Shown piece by piece: positions 8,349-19,000 of a stretch of 64,000 nucleotides of DNA (within the stretch, counting starts at the first letter, position 1; each line of letters begins with the position of its first letter). The notes under the pieces were generated by a model. That model saw only the letters and a program-made list of their open reading frames with translations, did no database searches and was not told the origin of the DNA. The stretch spans positions 1 to 64,000 of the forward strand of contig JALIHJ010000024.1 in assembly GCA_022984795.1 (NCBI GenBank), given 5' to 3'. The position numbers and the translations under genes were made by a program. This stretch comes from Fabrea salina (lineage: Eukaryota > Ciliophora > Heterotrichea > Heterotrichida > Fabreidae).

Positions 8349-9719
8349 ATGTGGATTCTGTTACTTTTGAGTTTAGGAATTGCAAGGGAACTGGACTTGA
8401 TCAGTCAAGAAATACTTAAAACTTACGAACTGATTGAGGGCCTCCAGAAAAAGTCAGAGTCTTTAAAAGCACTGCGTGAGGAAATACTTCAACACACAGA
8501 AATCCCAGTACTTTTTAATTAGAAAGGAAATACTTGGAAGGGACTCTACTCAGAAGAAAACTCTTTGGTCAAAAGGATGCTTTACAAAGACACAGTCAAG
8601 TTTAGTGGAAAGGTCAGGGACTGGGACTTGTCAAAAACTTTCCAAAACGAAGCTCTTATGTTGCTTTGTTTCGAGGCTGGAGTGATACAGGTAAGCTTTG
8701 CACAAAACACTTCCGAACACCACTTAGGACATGCCTCTGCTCTGTGTAGACTTGGAGACCAAACGTGGATTGGGAGTTATGGCCAAAACCAGTTTAGAGT
8801 TCACTACTTATTCAAAAACGCAACTCAAGTTAAACTAGAGTTATCTGGTAGCAGGGACCTGAGTAGTGACTTGGTTAGTTTAGTGTTTTATGGAAGAAAG
8901 GCCAAAAAGAACTGGGTGCTAGGTGATTCGGAGGGAAATGTTTTGTTAGTAAACGAAAAAGCTGAGATACTGAACCAAAAAAAGATTTCAGAACACCGTG
9001 TAACAGACTTGAAGGTTTTCGGCCAGAGTGTTTTGTTTGCAACTAAAAACAAAGTAGGTATTCTGGACTTAGATAGTTTTGAGCCAGTGTATTGTGAACA
9101 GCTGTACAAGGAAGTAGTGAGCATTGCTTTAGGAAACAGAGAGCCAATGGTGTATATTTTGCTTAGTTCTGGGGAAGTACTTTTGTTTTCTGTTCAAAAC
9201 CAGGAATGTTTAGCTTCAGCAAGATTCCGCAACTACTACCCTGGAAGCCGCTTGGAAGTTGCAGGTTCTAACCTGCTGAGTTTGGAGTCTGGGACTCTAG
9301 GGTCTCTAGACACTTACTCAAGTGAGCCTAGAATTGAGTATTATACCCTGAATGACTTAGTTAATGCAGAGTCATTTAGGGTAGCTAACAGAATTGCAGG
9401 AAACTCATTCATAGCAGTGCTTTTGCAAAACGAAGTGCGGACTTTTGAAATTTTAAGCACTCAGAACTCCAGTGACGCATTAGGTTTGGACATGAACTAC
9501 ACAAGGGTACTGGGACTTTTGCTCGGAGGTGGAGTTTTTTTGTACTTAAGAAAAACGAAGCAAAGCACAACTAAAGAAAGAGAAAACAAAGTGCCTGATC
9601 TCAAAAAGCAACTCTACGACTTAGAAGAAAAACTGCAAAGTGCAGAAAAAAAGTCAGCAAGCAAGAAAAAAGTGAGGTTTGACGACAACCCTTGCTACAG
9701 AACTTTTGAAAAGGATTAA
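8349..9719 (+). CDS. Type I membrane protein with propeller-like lumenal domain (one 15-nt intron)
   Basis: The exons are 8349-8507 and 8523-9719; removing the 15-nt intron joins them in frame into 451 residues. The N-terminus (MWILLLLSLGIA) is a signal peptide. A short helical region is followed by repeats of beta-strand character (WVLGDSEGNVLLVN, VLFATKNKVGILDL, VYILLSSGEVLLFS) that look like a degenerate beta-propeller. A single membrane span (VLGLLLGGGVFLYL, about 385-400) is followed by a basic, Lys-rich cytosolic tail of about 50 residues. The overall plan recalls ER membrane proteins such as EMC1 or stress sensors with lumenal propellers, but I do not recognise the family. It starts 6 nt after the RING gene and converges on the PCD gene. 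Confidence 0.75.
8508..8522 (+). other. 15-nt spliceosomal intron
   Basis: The sequence GTACTTTTTAATTAG interrupts the gene at 8349-9719. Unspliced, the reading frame hits TAA inside it. Spliced, the upstream codons (...GAA ATC CCA) continue in frame into AAA GGA AAT ACT TGG and stay open to 9717. Length, GTA start, AG end and an A at position 10 match the other two introns found here and the 15-nt introns known from heterotrich ciliates. Confidence 0.93.
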
Positions 9720-9732
9720 GTAATTCTGGCCA

Positions 9733-10059
9733 TTAATTAGTTTCTTCTTGCTTTACACAGTGCTCTGCCTTGTCCATGAAGGAGGCCACCCAAATGTGTT
9801 TGGGCTCTAAGTCAGTGTTTTCGAAGGGCGGGAAGAAAACAACAACTTTACTTTGATGGAATGACCAAGCAGGGTGGGAGTTGTTCTGGGTAATGACTTT
9901 ACTCACTAACTCACAGAAGTCCCAGGCTTGCTTTTTGTTTTCAAAATTAAAAGTTTTAGTGACTTGCGAAGTCGCCTCAACAAATTCCCAACTGGGAAGA
10001 ACTTGCTGTAACGCAGTAATATTAGAAGTGTTTAAGCTAGTAGCCACTTTTCTTAACAT
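9733..10059 (-). CDS. Pterin-4a-carbinolamine dehydratase-like protein
   Basis: 108 residues, the usual length of PCD/DCoH. The fold signature is clear: W24 in the first strand, FNFENKKQAWDFC (37-49), the SHPAW motif (61-65), the strand KVVVFFPPF and the helical end HIWVASFMDKAE. PCD recycles the pterin cofactor of aromatic amino acid hydroxylases. Animal PCD uses two adjacent His before Pro plus a third His in the following strand. Here the first is Ser61, the second is kept (His62), and the third position is Phe. Dehydratase activity may therefore be weak or lost. Its start codon is 24 nt from that of SEC11. Confidence 0.82.
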   Translation of the reverse strand: MLRKVATSLNTSNITALQQVLPSWEFVEATSQVTKTFNFENKKQAWDFCELVSKVITQNNSHPAWSFHQSKVVVFFPPFENTDLEPKHIWVASFMDKAEHCVKQEETN

Positions 10060-10083
10060 TTAATTTTATCGCCATTTATTAAA

Positions 10084-10632
10084 ATGCACATTGTCTCCGA
10101 TACGTGGGCTGAGTTCCAAGGAATGAACAAAAGGCGTTTTGCACAACAAGCTATTAACTTGTTTTTGATAGTGTCAACTGCTTTAATGACTTGGAAAGGT
10201 CTTATGTTAGCTACTTTCAGTGAAAGTCCTGTAGTGGTAGTGCTAAGTGGCTCTATGGAGCCTGCTTTTTACAGAGGCGACATTCTTTTTTTGGAACTCC
10301 ACCCGAACCCCCCTATTTCTTCTGGAGACGTGGTGGTGTACAAGTTAGGTGACAGGGACATCCCCATAGTGCACAGAATTATGGACGTCCACGAAGAAAA
10401 GGACACAGTTTACATGCTTACCAAAGGCGACAACAACCGAGTGAACGACCGCGGACTCTATCCCAGGGGCCAGTTGTGGATCTCTCCGAAAGACTTGATG
10501 GGGAGAGTTTGGTTTTACATTCCTTATGTTGGAATCATTACTATTTGGTTGAACGACTACCCTATTTTGAAGTACTTGTTGATAGGAGGGATGGTGGTAG
10601 TTGCACTTACTTCGAGGGAGCCCCAAAGTTAA
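10084..10632 (+). CDS. SEC11: Signal peptidase complex catalytic subunit SEC11
   Basis: 182 residues, typical for SEC11. An N-terminal membrane anchor (about 22-45) is followed by the box with the nucleophile (LSGSMEP, Ser57), then GDVVVYK, the catalytic His97 (IVHRIM) and Asp116 within TKGDNN, with a second conserved Asp at ND (121-122). The C-terminus has another hydrophobic segment (ILKYLLIGGMVVVAL). It cleaves signal peptides in the ER lumen. All expected catalytic residues are present. The first ATG is used; it is 24 nt from the start of the divergent PCD gene and the stop is 32 nt from the next gene. Confidence 0.95.
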   Translation: MHIVSDTWAEFQGMNKRRFAQQAINLFLIVSTALMTWKGLMLATFSESPVVVVLSGSMEPAFYRGDILFLELHPNPPISSGDVVVYKLGDRDIPIVHRIMDVHEEKDTVYMLTKGDNNRVNDRGLYPRGQLWISPKDLMGRVWFYIPYVGIITIWLNDYPILKYLLIGGMVVVALTSREPQS

Positions 10633-10664
10633 GTTAATATTAGAATTGAGTTGATTACTTATAA

Positions 10665-12074
10665 ATGGCTTATCCTTCCCAAGTCGGTGAAGAAGGTCCC
10701 TCAAGGTCTATATCTGCACCTCCGGCTCTTGACTCCCACATGCTGTTTGCCTTTCCAGTAACTTTTACTTAGAGCGGGTACGCAAATGCTTTCTCGGACA
10801 TAAGAAACGACCAAAGTTACGAGGAGTTTTACGAAAAATACAATCAGTACTTTACTATTCCTCCGCCCCTGAACGACCCACACCACCTGGAAAAAGCAGT
10901 ATGCATTGAAAAGGCCAGGAGACTCTCTACTATCTCTGACCAAGAAGAAGAACGGTCCCGCTCCAACTCTTTCTTGACTAAAGAACTCGTTGAAACCGTA
11001 ATAAAAGAAGAGGACTCAGGCTTTCCGCAGTCTGTGCTGGAAGTTCCTGAGTTCTCTCCCTCCTTTCCACAACCTGTGTTCAACTTCACCTCGGAACAGT
11101 ACTACACCCACGCTTACGAAATGGCCAAAGACCAGGCTGGGTGCCGGTTGCTGCAGCAGAAAATCGAAGAAGCCACTGCGTTTGAAATATCTGTGATATA
11201 CGACCAAATCTTCTCGCGAATTCCTGAACTGATCATGCACCCTTTTGGGAACTACTTGTGCCAAAAGATCTTTGAGTACATCGACCAGTCCTGCATCATC
11301 AGCATAATTAACTTGATTTCTCCCCAAGTCACAAGCATGTGTTTGGACACCCACGGAACTCGTTCAATCCAAAAACTAATATCAGTGGTCAAAATCTACC
11401 CACAACACATCCAGCCCCTTTTAGCTCCTTTGAAAACCAAAACTGCTTTGCTTATAAAAGACACCAACGCAAACCACGTAATCCAGAGAGTGCTATCAGA
11501 AATAGGACCTCCCCAAGACCAGTTCATATTTGAAGCAGCTACTTCAAACTTGCTTGAAATAGCTACTCATAAGCACGGGTGCTGCGTAATTCAAAGGTGT
11601 TTAGACTCTGGGACTGAAGAGCAACGACAGGGACTAATTAACTCTATTCTGAAGCACTGTGTGCAGTTAGTCCAAGACGCCTTTGGGAACTACGTAGTGC
11701 AGTACGTGCTGGACTTCAACAACTCCTTGCACAATGCTAACCTCGCAAGGGTGTTTGTGAAGCACATCCGACTCCTAGCAACTCAGAAGTTCTCTTCAAA
11801 CGTGATTGAAAAGTGCTTGCAGCAAAACTCCGAAGAAGTCCAAGCAATGATGATCAAGGAAATCGGGCACTCAGAAATGGCAACCCACTTGATTTGTGAC
11901 CAGTATGGAAACTACGTGGTTCAAAGGGCACTTATGCTGGCTAGTCCTCCTCTGAGGAGTTTCGTGGTCAAAGAAATCAAGAAGAACGCAGAGAAAATCA
12001 AAGCAAATAACTTTGGCCAGAGAATCCTTGGAAAACTCACTAAGAAGTACCCCGAGTTCAAAAAACGTAAGTAA
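10665..12074 (+). CDS. Pumilio/PUF RNA-binding protein (one 15-nt intron)
   Basis: Exons 10665-10757 and 10773-12074 give 464 residues. The first 140 residues are low-complexity, Ser- and Pro-rich. Eight PUF repeats follow from about 145. The base-reading triplets visible in repeats 1-8 are C-R..Q, N-Y..Q, T-R..Q, N-H..Q, C-C..Q, N-Y..Q, S-N..E and N-Y..Q. By the published PUF code these predict recognition of 5'-UGUAUAUA, the classic Pumilio element. PUF proteins repress or localise mRNAs through 3' UTR sites. The ATG at 10665 was chosen because the exon reads open to the intron donor. The C-terminus is basic (KKYPEFKKRK), and the gene converges on SMC1 with 8 nt between stops. Confidence 0.93.
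10758..10772 (+). other. 15-nt spliceosomal intron
   Basis: The sequence GTAACTTTTACTTAG lies near the start of the Pumilio gene. The unspliced frame reaches TAG at its 3' end. Removal joins TTT GCC TTT CCA to AGC GGG TAC GCA in frame with the PUF domain. It has the same GTA start, A at position 10 and AG end as the other introns in the window. Confidence 0.93.
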
Positions 12075-12082
12075 CTGCTAAT

Positions 12083-15000
12083 TTATACATCAGCTAACTG
12101 TTTAGGCCCGTACGCCCTAAGGTCTAGAGAAAACGACCTGGAAGTGTTTTCTTGGGGCAAAAAAGTTGCTCCTATCAAAGAGTCTGCGTTGGAAAAAAAC
12201 TCTTCTTTGTGAGTGATGATTACGCACTGGCACCTTTCTTGGGAAGCCTTCTGCAGGTAGTTAAGGATCAGTTGACAGTTGTCGTAGTCCAAAGCAGCGT
12301 CGATTTCGTCCAGAATGTAAAAAGGCGAAGGCATTGCTGTGTGGATTGCAAACAACAAAGACAAGGCAGCTATGGTTTTTTCGCCCCCCGAAAGTTGGTC
12401 CATTTCGTACATGCAACGCTTGCCAGGAGGAGTGGGGGAGTACACTACTCCACCTTTGTAGGGTTCTTCGTTGTCTTCTAAGTAAAGTAAAGCGTTTCCT
12501 CCGTAGTACTGGTTTTTTCTGTGAGCAGTCATTTCTTTGTAAATGTGGTTGATGTTAGCCGACACTGACTCAAAAGTCCGCATAAAAACCGATCTGCGTT
12601 TCTCTTTAGCTACTTGGAAGTTGTGTTTGGCTTCGTCAAGTTTTTTGGAGCACTCCTCAAGTTCAGTATTGGTTTCTTCAATTTTAGACTCGATTTCGTC
12701 TAGTTTTTCTTGTTGAAAAGTGCACCTGGAAGTGTTAGCTAAGTTTTCAAGGTTTTTTGACTCTTTTTCTATAGAAACTGATATTTTTTGGCATTCGTCT
12801 TGAAGTTGTTTTTTGTCCATTTTGGTGAATTTTTTTTCTAGGGCTGACAAGTCAACTTCTTGAGTGTTGTTTTGTTGTACCATAGGAACTTCCAAGTTAC
12901 TCACAAGTAGTTCTTCAACCCTTTGTTTTTTCTGGTTAACTAAGTGATCAAGTTCAATTTGGGCCTCTGCAGTTTCTTTTTCTGCTTTAGTTGCTTTTTT
13001 AGCTGCTTTTTCGAAGTTGTAGTTGGAGTTTTTGTGGGTCTCTCTGAGTCTTTGGAGTTGGGCTTTGAGGTTGTCTTCGTTGGACTTGAGTGAAGTTTCC
13101 TTGTCTTTGATGGAGTTTAGTTCGGCTTCAAGCGAGCCGAGTCTTTGTTGTTGTTTTTCTAGTTCTTTGTAGTCTTCTTGGATTGAGGCTTCGGTCTGCT
13201 CTACGTTTTCTTTGGAAGTTTTTAGGTTTAAGTTGTTCGTTTGCCAAACTACTTTGGCTTTCTGTTGTTTTAAGTTGTTTATTTCTTGCTGGAGTTTGTT
13301 CACTTCTTCCGAGTTTTTGCCTTCAAACTGCTTGATGTTTTCCACTCCAATTTCTCTGCAGAACTCTTCGAACAGGCTACTTTCAATGTTTTCAATGACT
13401 TTTTGTGTGGTTTCTACTTCTTGTTTTTGTTTTTCCAGGTCAAACTCAGCTTCACTTAGTTTTTCTTGCAGTTTTTCTAAGTTAAGTTTTGTTTTGGCGA
13501 GTTCAATGCCCTTAGCTCTTTTTTGCAAGTTTTTTATTTCGTTCTCCAGTGCACTTAGTTTGTTTTGGAGGGTGTAAGTGGACTGCTTCAAGGTATTGAC
13601 GGAACCTGAGTTTGTGGTTTTGTTCTTCAAGTGCTCTATTTGGTCCTTTAAGTTCTCTGCTTCCTCACTCAACCGCTGCTGTGAAAAGTTCCTGGGAACT
13701 CTAGCTTTAGGTGCTGAACTGATCATTCCGTTTTTGAGAGTCACTCCTTCGGGAGTAACTACTTGCTTAATTCCTTCTACAGTCCTCAAAGAATTCGCTA
13801 GTTCGATGTTTTCAGCTAGTGCTTTGGACCCCACAAACATACTAACTGCCTTCTCAAGTCCATAAGAACTGTCGTAGTCCAGCAAATCAACCAGCATGCA
13901 CCCGTAAGAGGAAACGTTTTGTCTAGTGTTTTCTTGGATTCTTGTTTCAGGTAGGTTTTCAAGCACCACTACGTCCTTCTGCAAACAGTGTTCTTTGAGT
14001 TTGGAGTTCACAAAGTTAACTGTGTCTGCAGTGTCCACTACCAAGTAGTCATTAATGCTTCCTAAAGCTGCTTCTACGGCTACTTCGTACTTAGGCTGTA
14101 TGGGCTTTACGAGGTCTCCGAATATTCCCTTAACGCCTTTGCGTTGCCTCATTAACTCACTTACAACCTTTTGCTCAGTTGCTTTGTTTTTTTTGGAGTT
14201 TTTGAATGCACTGTGTTCCCTTAGTTCAGCTTCTACTTCTCTGAGTCTTTGGGTTAGTTGGTTTTGCCTGTGTTGGCTGGTTTCTAACTCCCTAGAAGCT
14301 TCTGTGTAGGCTTTTTGGGTTTCTGAAAGTGAGGAGTTTACTTGAGTTCTTTGGTCGTTTTTTTGGCTTAACTGGTAGTTGAGGGCTTGGAGTTCAGTTT
14401 GGAGGTTGTTTAACTCTTCTTGTTTTTCTTGGAACTCCTTCAGCACGTAGTCGAAGTTGATTTGCTTACCATCTAAGTCCTTTTTGAGTCTTTGGAGTTC
14501 AGTTCTTTCAGTGAAGGTGCTGAGGCCAGCTTGTTTTTTGAGTTCTAAGTACTTGATTTGTTGGGACCTTGCTAAGTGGATAGACAACTCTTGGGACTGC
14601 ATTTGGATTCTTTTTTGGATTTCTTCTTCGAAGTGGCTGAGTTCGTTTTGGAGGTCACTGGAAGTTTGGAGGTTTCTTTGGTGTTTAAGTTTGAGTTCGA
14701 ACAGAGCAGTTTCTTTGTTTTGGATTTTGTGTTGGAGTTGTTTGATGTTTTCTTTCAGTTTGCTCACTACAGGTCTTTTGACAAGAAGTAAGTGGTTCTT
14801 GTTGCTGTAGTCTTCGCCTAAGTTGAGGATTTGTTGTTCGACCTTTTTGCAGTCTACTTCTGAGTCCCTTAGTTCGTTAGAGGCTTTTTCTTTGTTCTCG
14901 AGGGCAGCTGCAGAGAGACTTTGTTTTTCTTGGAGGTTGGAGTGTTTGTGTTGGATTTCTCCTTCTAAGATGCAGAACTGCAGCAGTTCAAACTTGCTTT

Positions 15001-15679
15001 GGAGCCCTTTGACCTTTTCTAGTAGGCTTTCGTAGTGTCTTGCGTGGGTTCTTTGGTCTTTGAGTTTTTTCTTTTCTGCTTTGAGGAACGAAACTTTGTT
15101 GCTGACGCTTCTGAGGTTTTCTTGGGCCGTTTCTAGTTGGGTTTTGGTTTCTTCGTAGTCTTTGACACACTCGTCCGAACCTGAAATCCTTTCAAAAAGT
15201 CCAGTAAGTTCTTTTCCGCTTTTCATAGCTAAAGCGTCTACTTGGCCTTGGAATATCAAAAAGTTCCTTGCTTTAACTACGATTCCAAACTCTTCTAGAG
15301 TGCTTTGGTACTCTTCCCAACTTACTTTTGAGTCGTTTATGAAGTACTCACTTGCTCCAGTTGTTGATATGGTTCTTTTAAACACTAACTCCCGCTCAGT
15401 CTTAAAGTGCAGTTCCACGTAGGCATTCCGAACTAACTCAGACACTCGCTCGCTTTCTCTGCGGAAAACAAGTTCTTTCAGGTTAGAAGCACGCAGGTCG
15501 TGGGACCTAACGCCTAGGACAAAACTCACAGCGTCCATAATGTTGCTTTTGCCTCCTCCGTTAGGTCCTATGATTGCTGTGAACTCTAGTAGTGGACCTA
15601 TCACGTGCATTCCTAGAAAGCTTTTGAAGTTGTACAGCACTAAGTGGTCAATCCTGGATCTTAAAGTCCCGTTTTGCAT
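12083..15679 (-). CDS. SMC1: Cohesin subunit SMC1
   Basis: 1,198 residues, the normal SMC length. The N-terminal half of the ATPase has Walker A at 38-45 (GPNGGGKS; most SMCs have GPNGSGKS). Two long coiled-coil arms flank a hinge at about 510-660 (GIFGDLVKPIQPKYEVAVEAAL). The C-terminal half has the signature LSGGEKT near 1095 and Walker B FYILDEIDAALD near 1123. The start (YNFKSFLG..IGP...FTAIIGPN) and hinge resemble SMC1 rather than SMC2-4. SMC1 pairs with SMC3 in cohesin, which holds sister chromatids together and is needed in mitosis and meiosis of the micronucleus. Confidence 0.93.
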   Translation of the reverse strand: MQNGTLRSRIDHLVLYNFKSFLGMHVIGPLLEFTAIIGPNGGGKSNIMDAVSFVLGVRSHDLRASNLKELVFRRESERVSELVRNAYVELHFKTERELVFKRTISTTGASEYFINDSKVSWEEYQSTLEEFGIVVKARNFLIFQGQVDALAMKSGKELTGLFERISGSDECVKDYEETKTQLETAQENLRSVSNKVSFLKAEKKKLKDQRTHARHYESLLEKVKGLQSKFELLQFCILEGEIQHKHSNLQEKQSLSAAALENKEKASNELRDSEVDCKKVEQQILNLGEDYSNKNHLLLVKRPVVSKLKENIKQLQHKIQNKETALFELKLKHQRNLQTSSDLQNELSHFEEEIQKRIQMQSQELSIHLARSQQIKYLELKKQAGLSTFTERTELQRLKKDLDGKQINFDYVLKEFQEKQEELNNLQTELQALNYQLSQKNDQRTQVNSSLSETQKAYTEASRELETSQHRQNQLTQRLREVEAELREHSAFKNSKKNKATEQKVVSELMRQRKGVKGIFGDLVKPIQPKYEVAVEAALGSINDYLVVDTADTVNFVNSKLKEHCLQKDVVVLENLPETRIQENTRQNVSSYGCMLVDLLDYDSSYGLEKAVSMFVGSKALAENIELANSLRTVEGIKQVVTPEGVTLKNGMISSAPKARVPRNFSQQRLSEEAENLKDQIEHLKNKTTNSGSVNTLKQSTYTLQNKLSALENEIKNLQKRAKGIELAKTKLNLEKLQEKLSEAEFDLEKQKQEVETTQKVIENIESSLFEEFCREIGVENIKQFEGKNSEEVNKLQQEINNLKQQKAKVVWQTNNLNLKTSKENVEQTEASIQEDYKELEKQQQRLGSLEAELNSIKDKETSLKSNEDNLKAQLQRLRETHKNSNYNFEKAAKKATKAEKETAEAQIELDHLVNQKKQRVEELLVSNLEVPMVQQNNTQEVDLSALEKKFTKMDKKQLQDECQKISVSIEKESKNLENLANTSRCTFQQEKLDEIESKIEETNTELEECSKKLDEAKHNFQVAKEKRRSVFMRTFESVSANINHIYKEMTAHRKNQYYGGNALLYLEDNEEPYKGGVVYSPTPPGKRCMYEMDQLSGGEKTIAALSLLFAIHTAMPSPFYILDEIDAALDYDNCQLILNYLQKASQERCQCVIITHKEEFFSNADSLIGATFLPQENTSRSFSLDLRAYGPKQLADV

Positions 15680-15708
15680 ATTAGATACAATATGTAAGAA
15701 AGATTAGT

Positions 15709-16008
15709 TTAGTGTTTATACCGAAGGTGTATGTTGGGCGAGTACGCCAAAGGCCAACTCCCTCTTCTCTTGAGTTCTTTCCGCGCCGATATAGTTTTTT
15801 GGTTGGGAATAACGTAAGAAACTTTACTTCTCACAAGTCGCAGCATAGGAATCAAAACTAAAAGTAAGTATGATGCTGCTCCTAAGCAAACTACCAGTCC
15901 CCACTTGTGCCAGTGTCTGACTCTCCAGTTCATTTCCCAGAAACACCCTAACTCTAAGTTCCCAACTTGGTACCCAATCAAAATCCCAACTATCAAACTC
16001 ACCCACAT
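15709..16008 (-). CDS. Small two-TM protein, unknown
   Basis: 99 residues. Two hydrophobic segments are visible, about 1-15 (WVSLIVGILIGYQV) and 35-56 (WGLVVCLGAASYLLLVLIPML), followed by a basic tail that holds an N-Q-K-T-I-S-A-R-K-E-L-K-R-R run. I do not recognise the family. It sits between SMC1 (29 nt downstream) and the divergent first guanylyl cyclase (59 nt between start codons), so it is in the position of a real gene. Size and topology would suit a small organelle inner-membrane or ER protein, but that is a guess. Confidence 0.6.
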   Translation of the reverse strand: MWVSLIVGILIGYQVGNLELGCFWEMNWRVRHWHKWGLVVCLGAASYLLLVLIPMLRLVRSKVSYVIPNQKTISARKELKRRGSWPLAYSPNIHLRYKH

Positions 16009-16067
16009 TAAGAAGTACTTATATAAAGTTTAGCTGAAAATAATTACTGCATAATTCATTGGTAATA

Positions 16068-19000
16068 ATGGAAGAGAGATTTCTTAGAAGCTACAAGTTT
16101 GATTCAAAAGAAAACGGAGACCTTAAGTCTAACAAAGCCTTTATCTTAGGTGCTAAACTACCCAGAGTTTCTGTGTTCATCCTTTCTTCCTTGCTAAAAG
16201 CCCACCCTTCTCTTATCATTTTTCTAGGGATTTCACTGGCTGAAACCTTAGTTTTGGGAGAATTTCTTAACGGAGTGCTGGCTCTACTGACTCTGGGTTT
16301 ATGCCTTCTAATGAGGTTGGCTTACTATAGACACATTACTAAGCAAGAAAAACTCCTGGACAACTCTCAATGCATTGTCTGGAATTCAAGAGAATTTGTG
16401 GAAAAGAAGAGAAAGGAGCTCAGGGAGTGGGACCTAGTGCTGGTCCACAAAGACCAGCCAGTCCCTGCCGACCTCCTCCTCCTTGCCATGGACCCCTCTA
16501 ACGCCAGTTGCTTCTTCGATGAAACTCCTCTCCGTGGCAAAAAGTTCCTCAAGTGCAAGAAGTCAGTCAAGCAGCTCCAAAAGCACTTCCAAGTAGCAGC
16601 CCTGGACAACCTGCACCTGTTAGTGTCTAGTTTGGCGGGAAGAGTCAAGGTGGCTGAGCCCAGGGCTGACCCTGACTACTTCGAAGGAGAGTTCAAAACA
16701 AGTGACTCGCCGGTAGCACAGAAACTGGGTCTGAAACACTTTGCTGCGCAGGGAAGTGTGCTGAGGATCTCGGAGTGGGTGTTGGGACTGGCAGTGTATG
16801 TGGGGGCTGAAACAAAGGTGTGTTTGAACGCCAAAACAAGTCAAGAAAAAAGCTCAGCAACGGAAAGAAGACTGAAGAGTTGGAGCTGGGCAAGCATTGG
16901 AGTGTGGGCAGTTTTAGTGACTGTATGTACTCTACTCAGTTCTTTTCTTTATCAGAGTGAGGCTGGCCTTAAGTCAATCACAAGATTGATGGTGGTAATG
17001 AGTGCAGTTATGCCTTTTTCACTTGTTATAATATTACAAGTCACGAGGGAACTCCTTGCATTCAAGATAAACCAAATGGACGAAGGAACTAAAATTCTGA
17101 ACAGCCAAGTAATAGAGAATCTTGGAAGTGTAGAAAACCTGCTGATCGAAAAGAACTCTTTGTTAGACCCGAAAGAAACCTACGGAAAGAGCGTAATGAT
17201 AAATGACGAAATTATAACGCTTCCTACTGAAAGAAGGTTTGACCTAGATGGAGACTTAACGAAGATGTTTAACCAAGAAAACTTTCTAGTTGCCTTGGTG
17301 GTCTGCAACAAGTTCATATACAACTACAGTTCAGGAGTGCACGAAACTTCCAGCACAGAAGATGAAACTTTGCTAAAGATAGCTGAAGAACTAGGAATTG
17401 ACTTTGAGTTTTACGACATTGAAAACGTTAGAGTCAACTACAACTCAGAAGACCTAGAGTTCCAACTAATGGCTTGGCAAGAATTCAATTGCCACGAAAA
17501 GAAAATGCGAGTAATTGTCAAAAACAAAAAAACCAAAATGCTAACTTTGTTTGTGAGGGGACCAATTAAAAGTATCCTTCCTTTGCTGAACTTTCAAGAC
17601 AGAGAATTCTTACTCAACGACTTATCTGTGCTCGACGGGTCAAAAGTTATCTGTTACGGGTGCAGAGTCCTTCAAACTAAAGAGTTAGTAAGATTCCAGG
17701 TGTCTCTAGAGAATGCCCAAAAGTCTGCTTTGAATAAGGAAGATAAAATAGGGAATTTGTACGGCGAGTTTGAGACAGGTTTGGCTTACCTAGGACTTGC
17801 TAACTTAGAAAGTTCTCTAGAAGCAAATACTGTGGAAACCTTCAATGCTTTAGAAAGTGCTGGATTGAACTTTTGGCTTTTACATGACGAAACCCAAGAC
17901 ACTGGAAAGAGTTTAGCTGACCAATTAGAGCTTACCAATGAAGCAATTGACACATTCATTGTAGCTGACTTTAACGAAACTAAAGAACTACTAGAAACTC
18001 TGCAGAACTACCTAAAAAGTTTGTGGCGTTTTGCAACACCCAAGATGAACAGTTTTGGAAAAATGCTGAACGTCAGTGATCTAAGTTTTGAATCAGAACC
18101 TAGCGCAAATTCTCTAGTGAACCTTTTCCGAAAAATAAACAACTCCAAAAAGCAAGGCAAGGTACTCCCTGGAGGTTTTTCCAGCTGGTGCTTGCCTAAA
18201 TTTGGAATAGACGTTGAAGCAAAAGCTTTTTCACTTGCAACTGAAAATGAACTCTGTTGTAACTTACTGTGTGAATTTTTGATGAGTGCTGGCTTCGTTA
18301 ACTTGTTTTCGGTTAAACCCAGAATCATCGCTATGTTAAATGAGTTTTTTGAGTGTGCAAACAAATCAAAGCTAGCGACTTTGAGTATAGGGAAAAGTAT
18401 GATTTGGAATTCTGTGACACACACCTCAGACGTCAGTGTTCAAGTTTCCAGTCACAAAATTAACCAACCAGTTGTAGCGGATGTTGAAGTCCAAGACTTT
18501 TCTGCTCTTAGAAAGCTAGTGGTAGTTTACGGCCGCTGGGCACTTACTAGTGTTTGTAGAGTCATTTGCTTTGACATCTACAAAAATGTTTTGCTTGTGA
18601 CATTGGTTCTTTTTTACCAGTTCTACTGTGAGTTCTCAGGAACTAGCATCATAAACGACTCTTATCTTTTTTTAATGAGCAACTTGGTGTTAGTAATACC
18701 CTACATAATAGAAGGAGCCTCAGCTAAGGGTTTTTTTGGCCATGAAGCACTGCAATCAGCTGAAACATACCAGTTTGAAAGTTCTCTGAGTTGGAAACTA
18801 ATAGCTTTTTATTCATTGTTGGGAATAATTCAGGCTCTGGTAATCAGTTTGAATATCCTTGTGTGGAGTTACCCAATAACAACTGGGAATGGCAAAACTG
18901 AAAACTTAGAGGTGACTTCATCAGTAGTTTTGGTAAGCACAGGGTTGGCTCTTTTGACTACTACTGCTTTGTTTTCAAAAAGCTTCAATGGCTATTCTAT

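Noticed and set aside
12083-15679. Plus-strand open frames of 60-121 codons inside SMC1
   Set aside because: They are Phe-, Ser- and Leu-rich shadows of coiled-coil codons on the opposite strand and have no recognisable domain.
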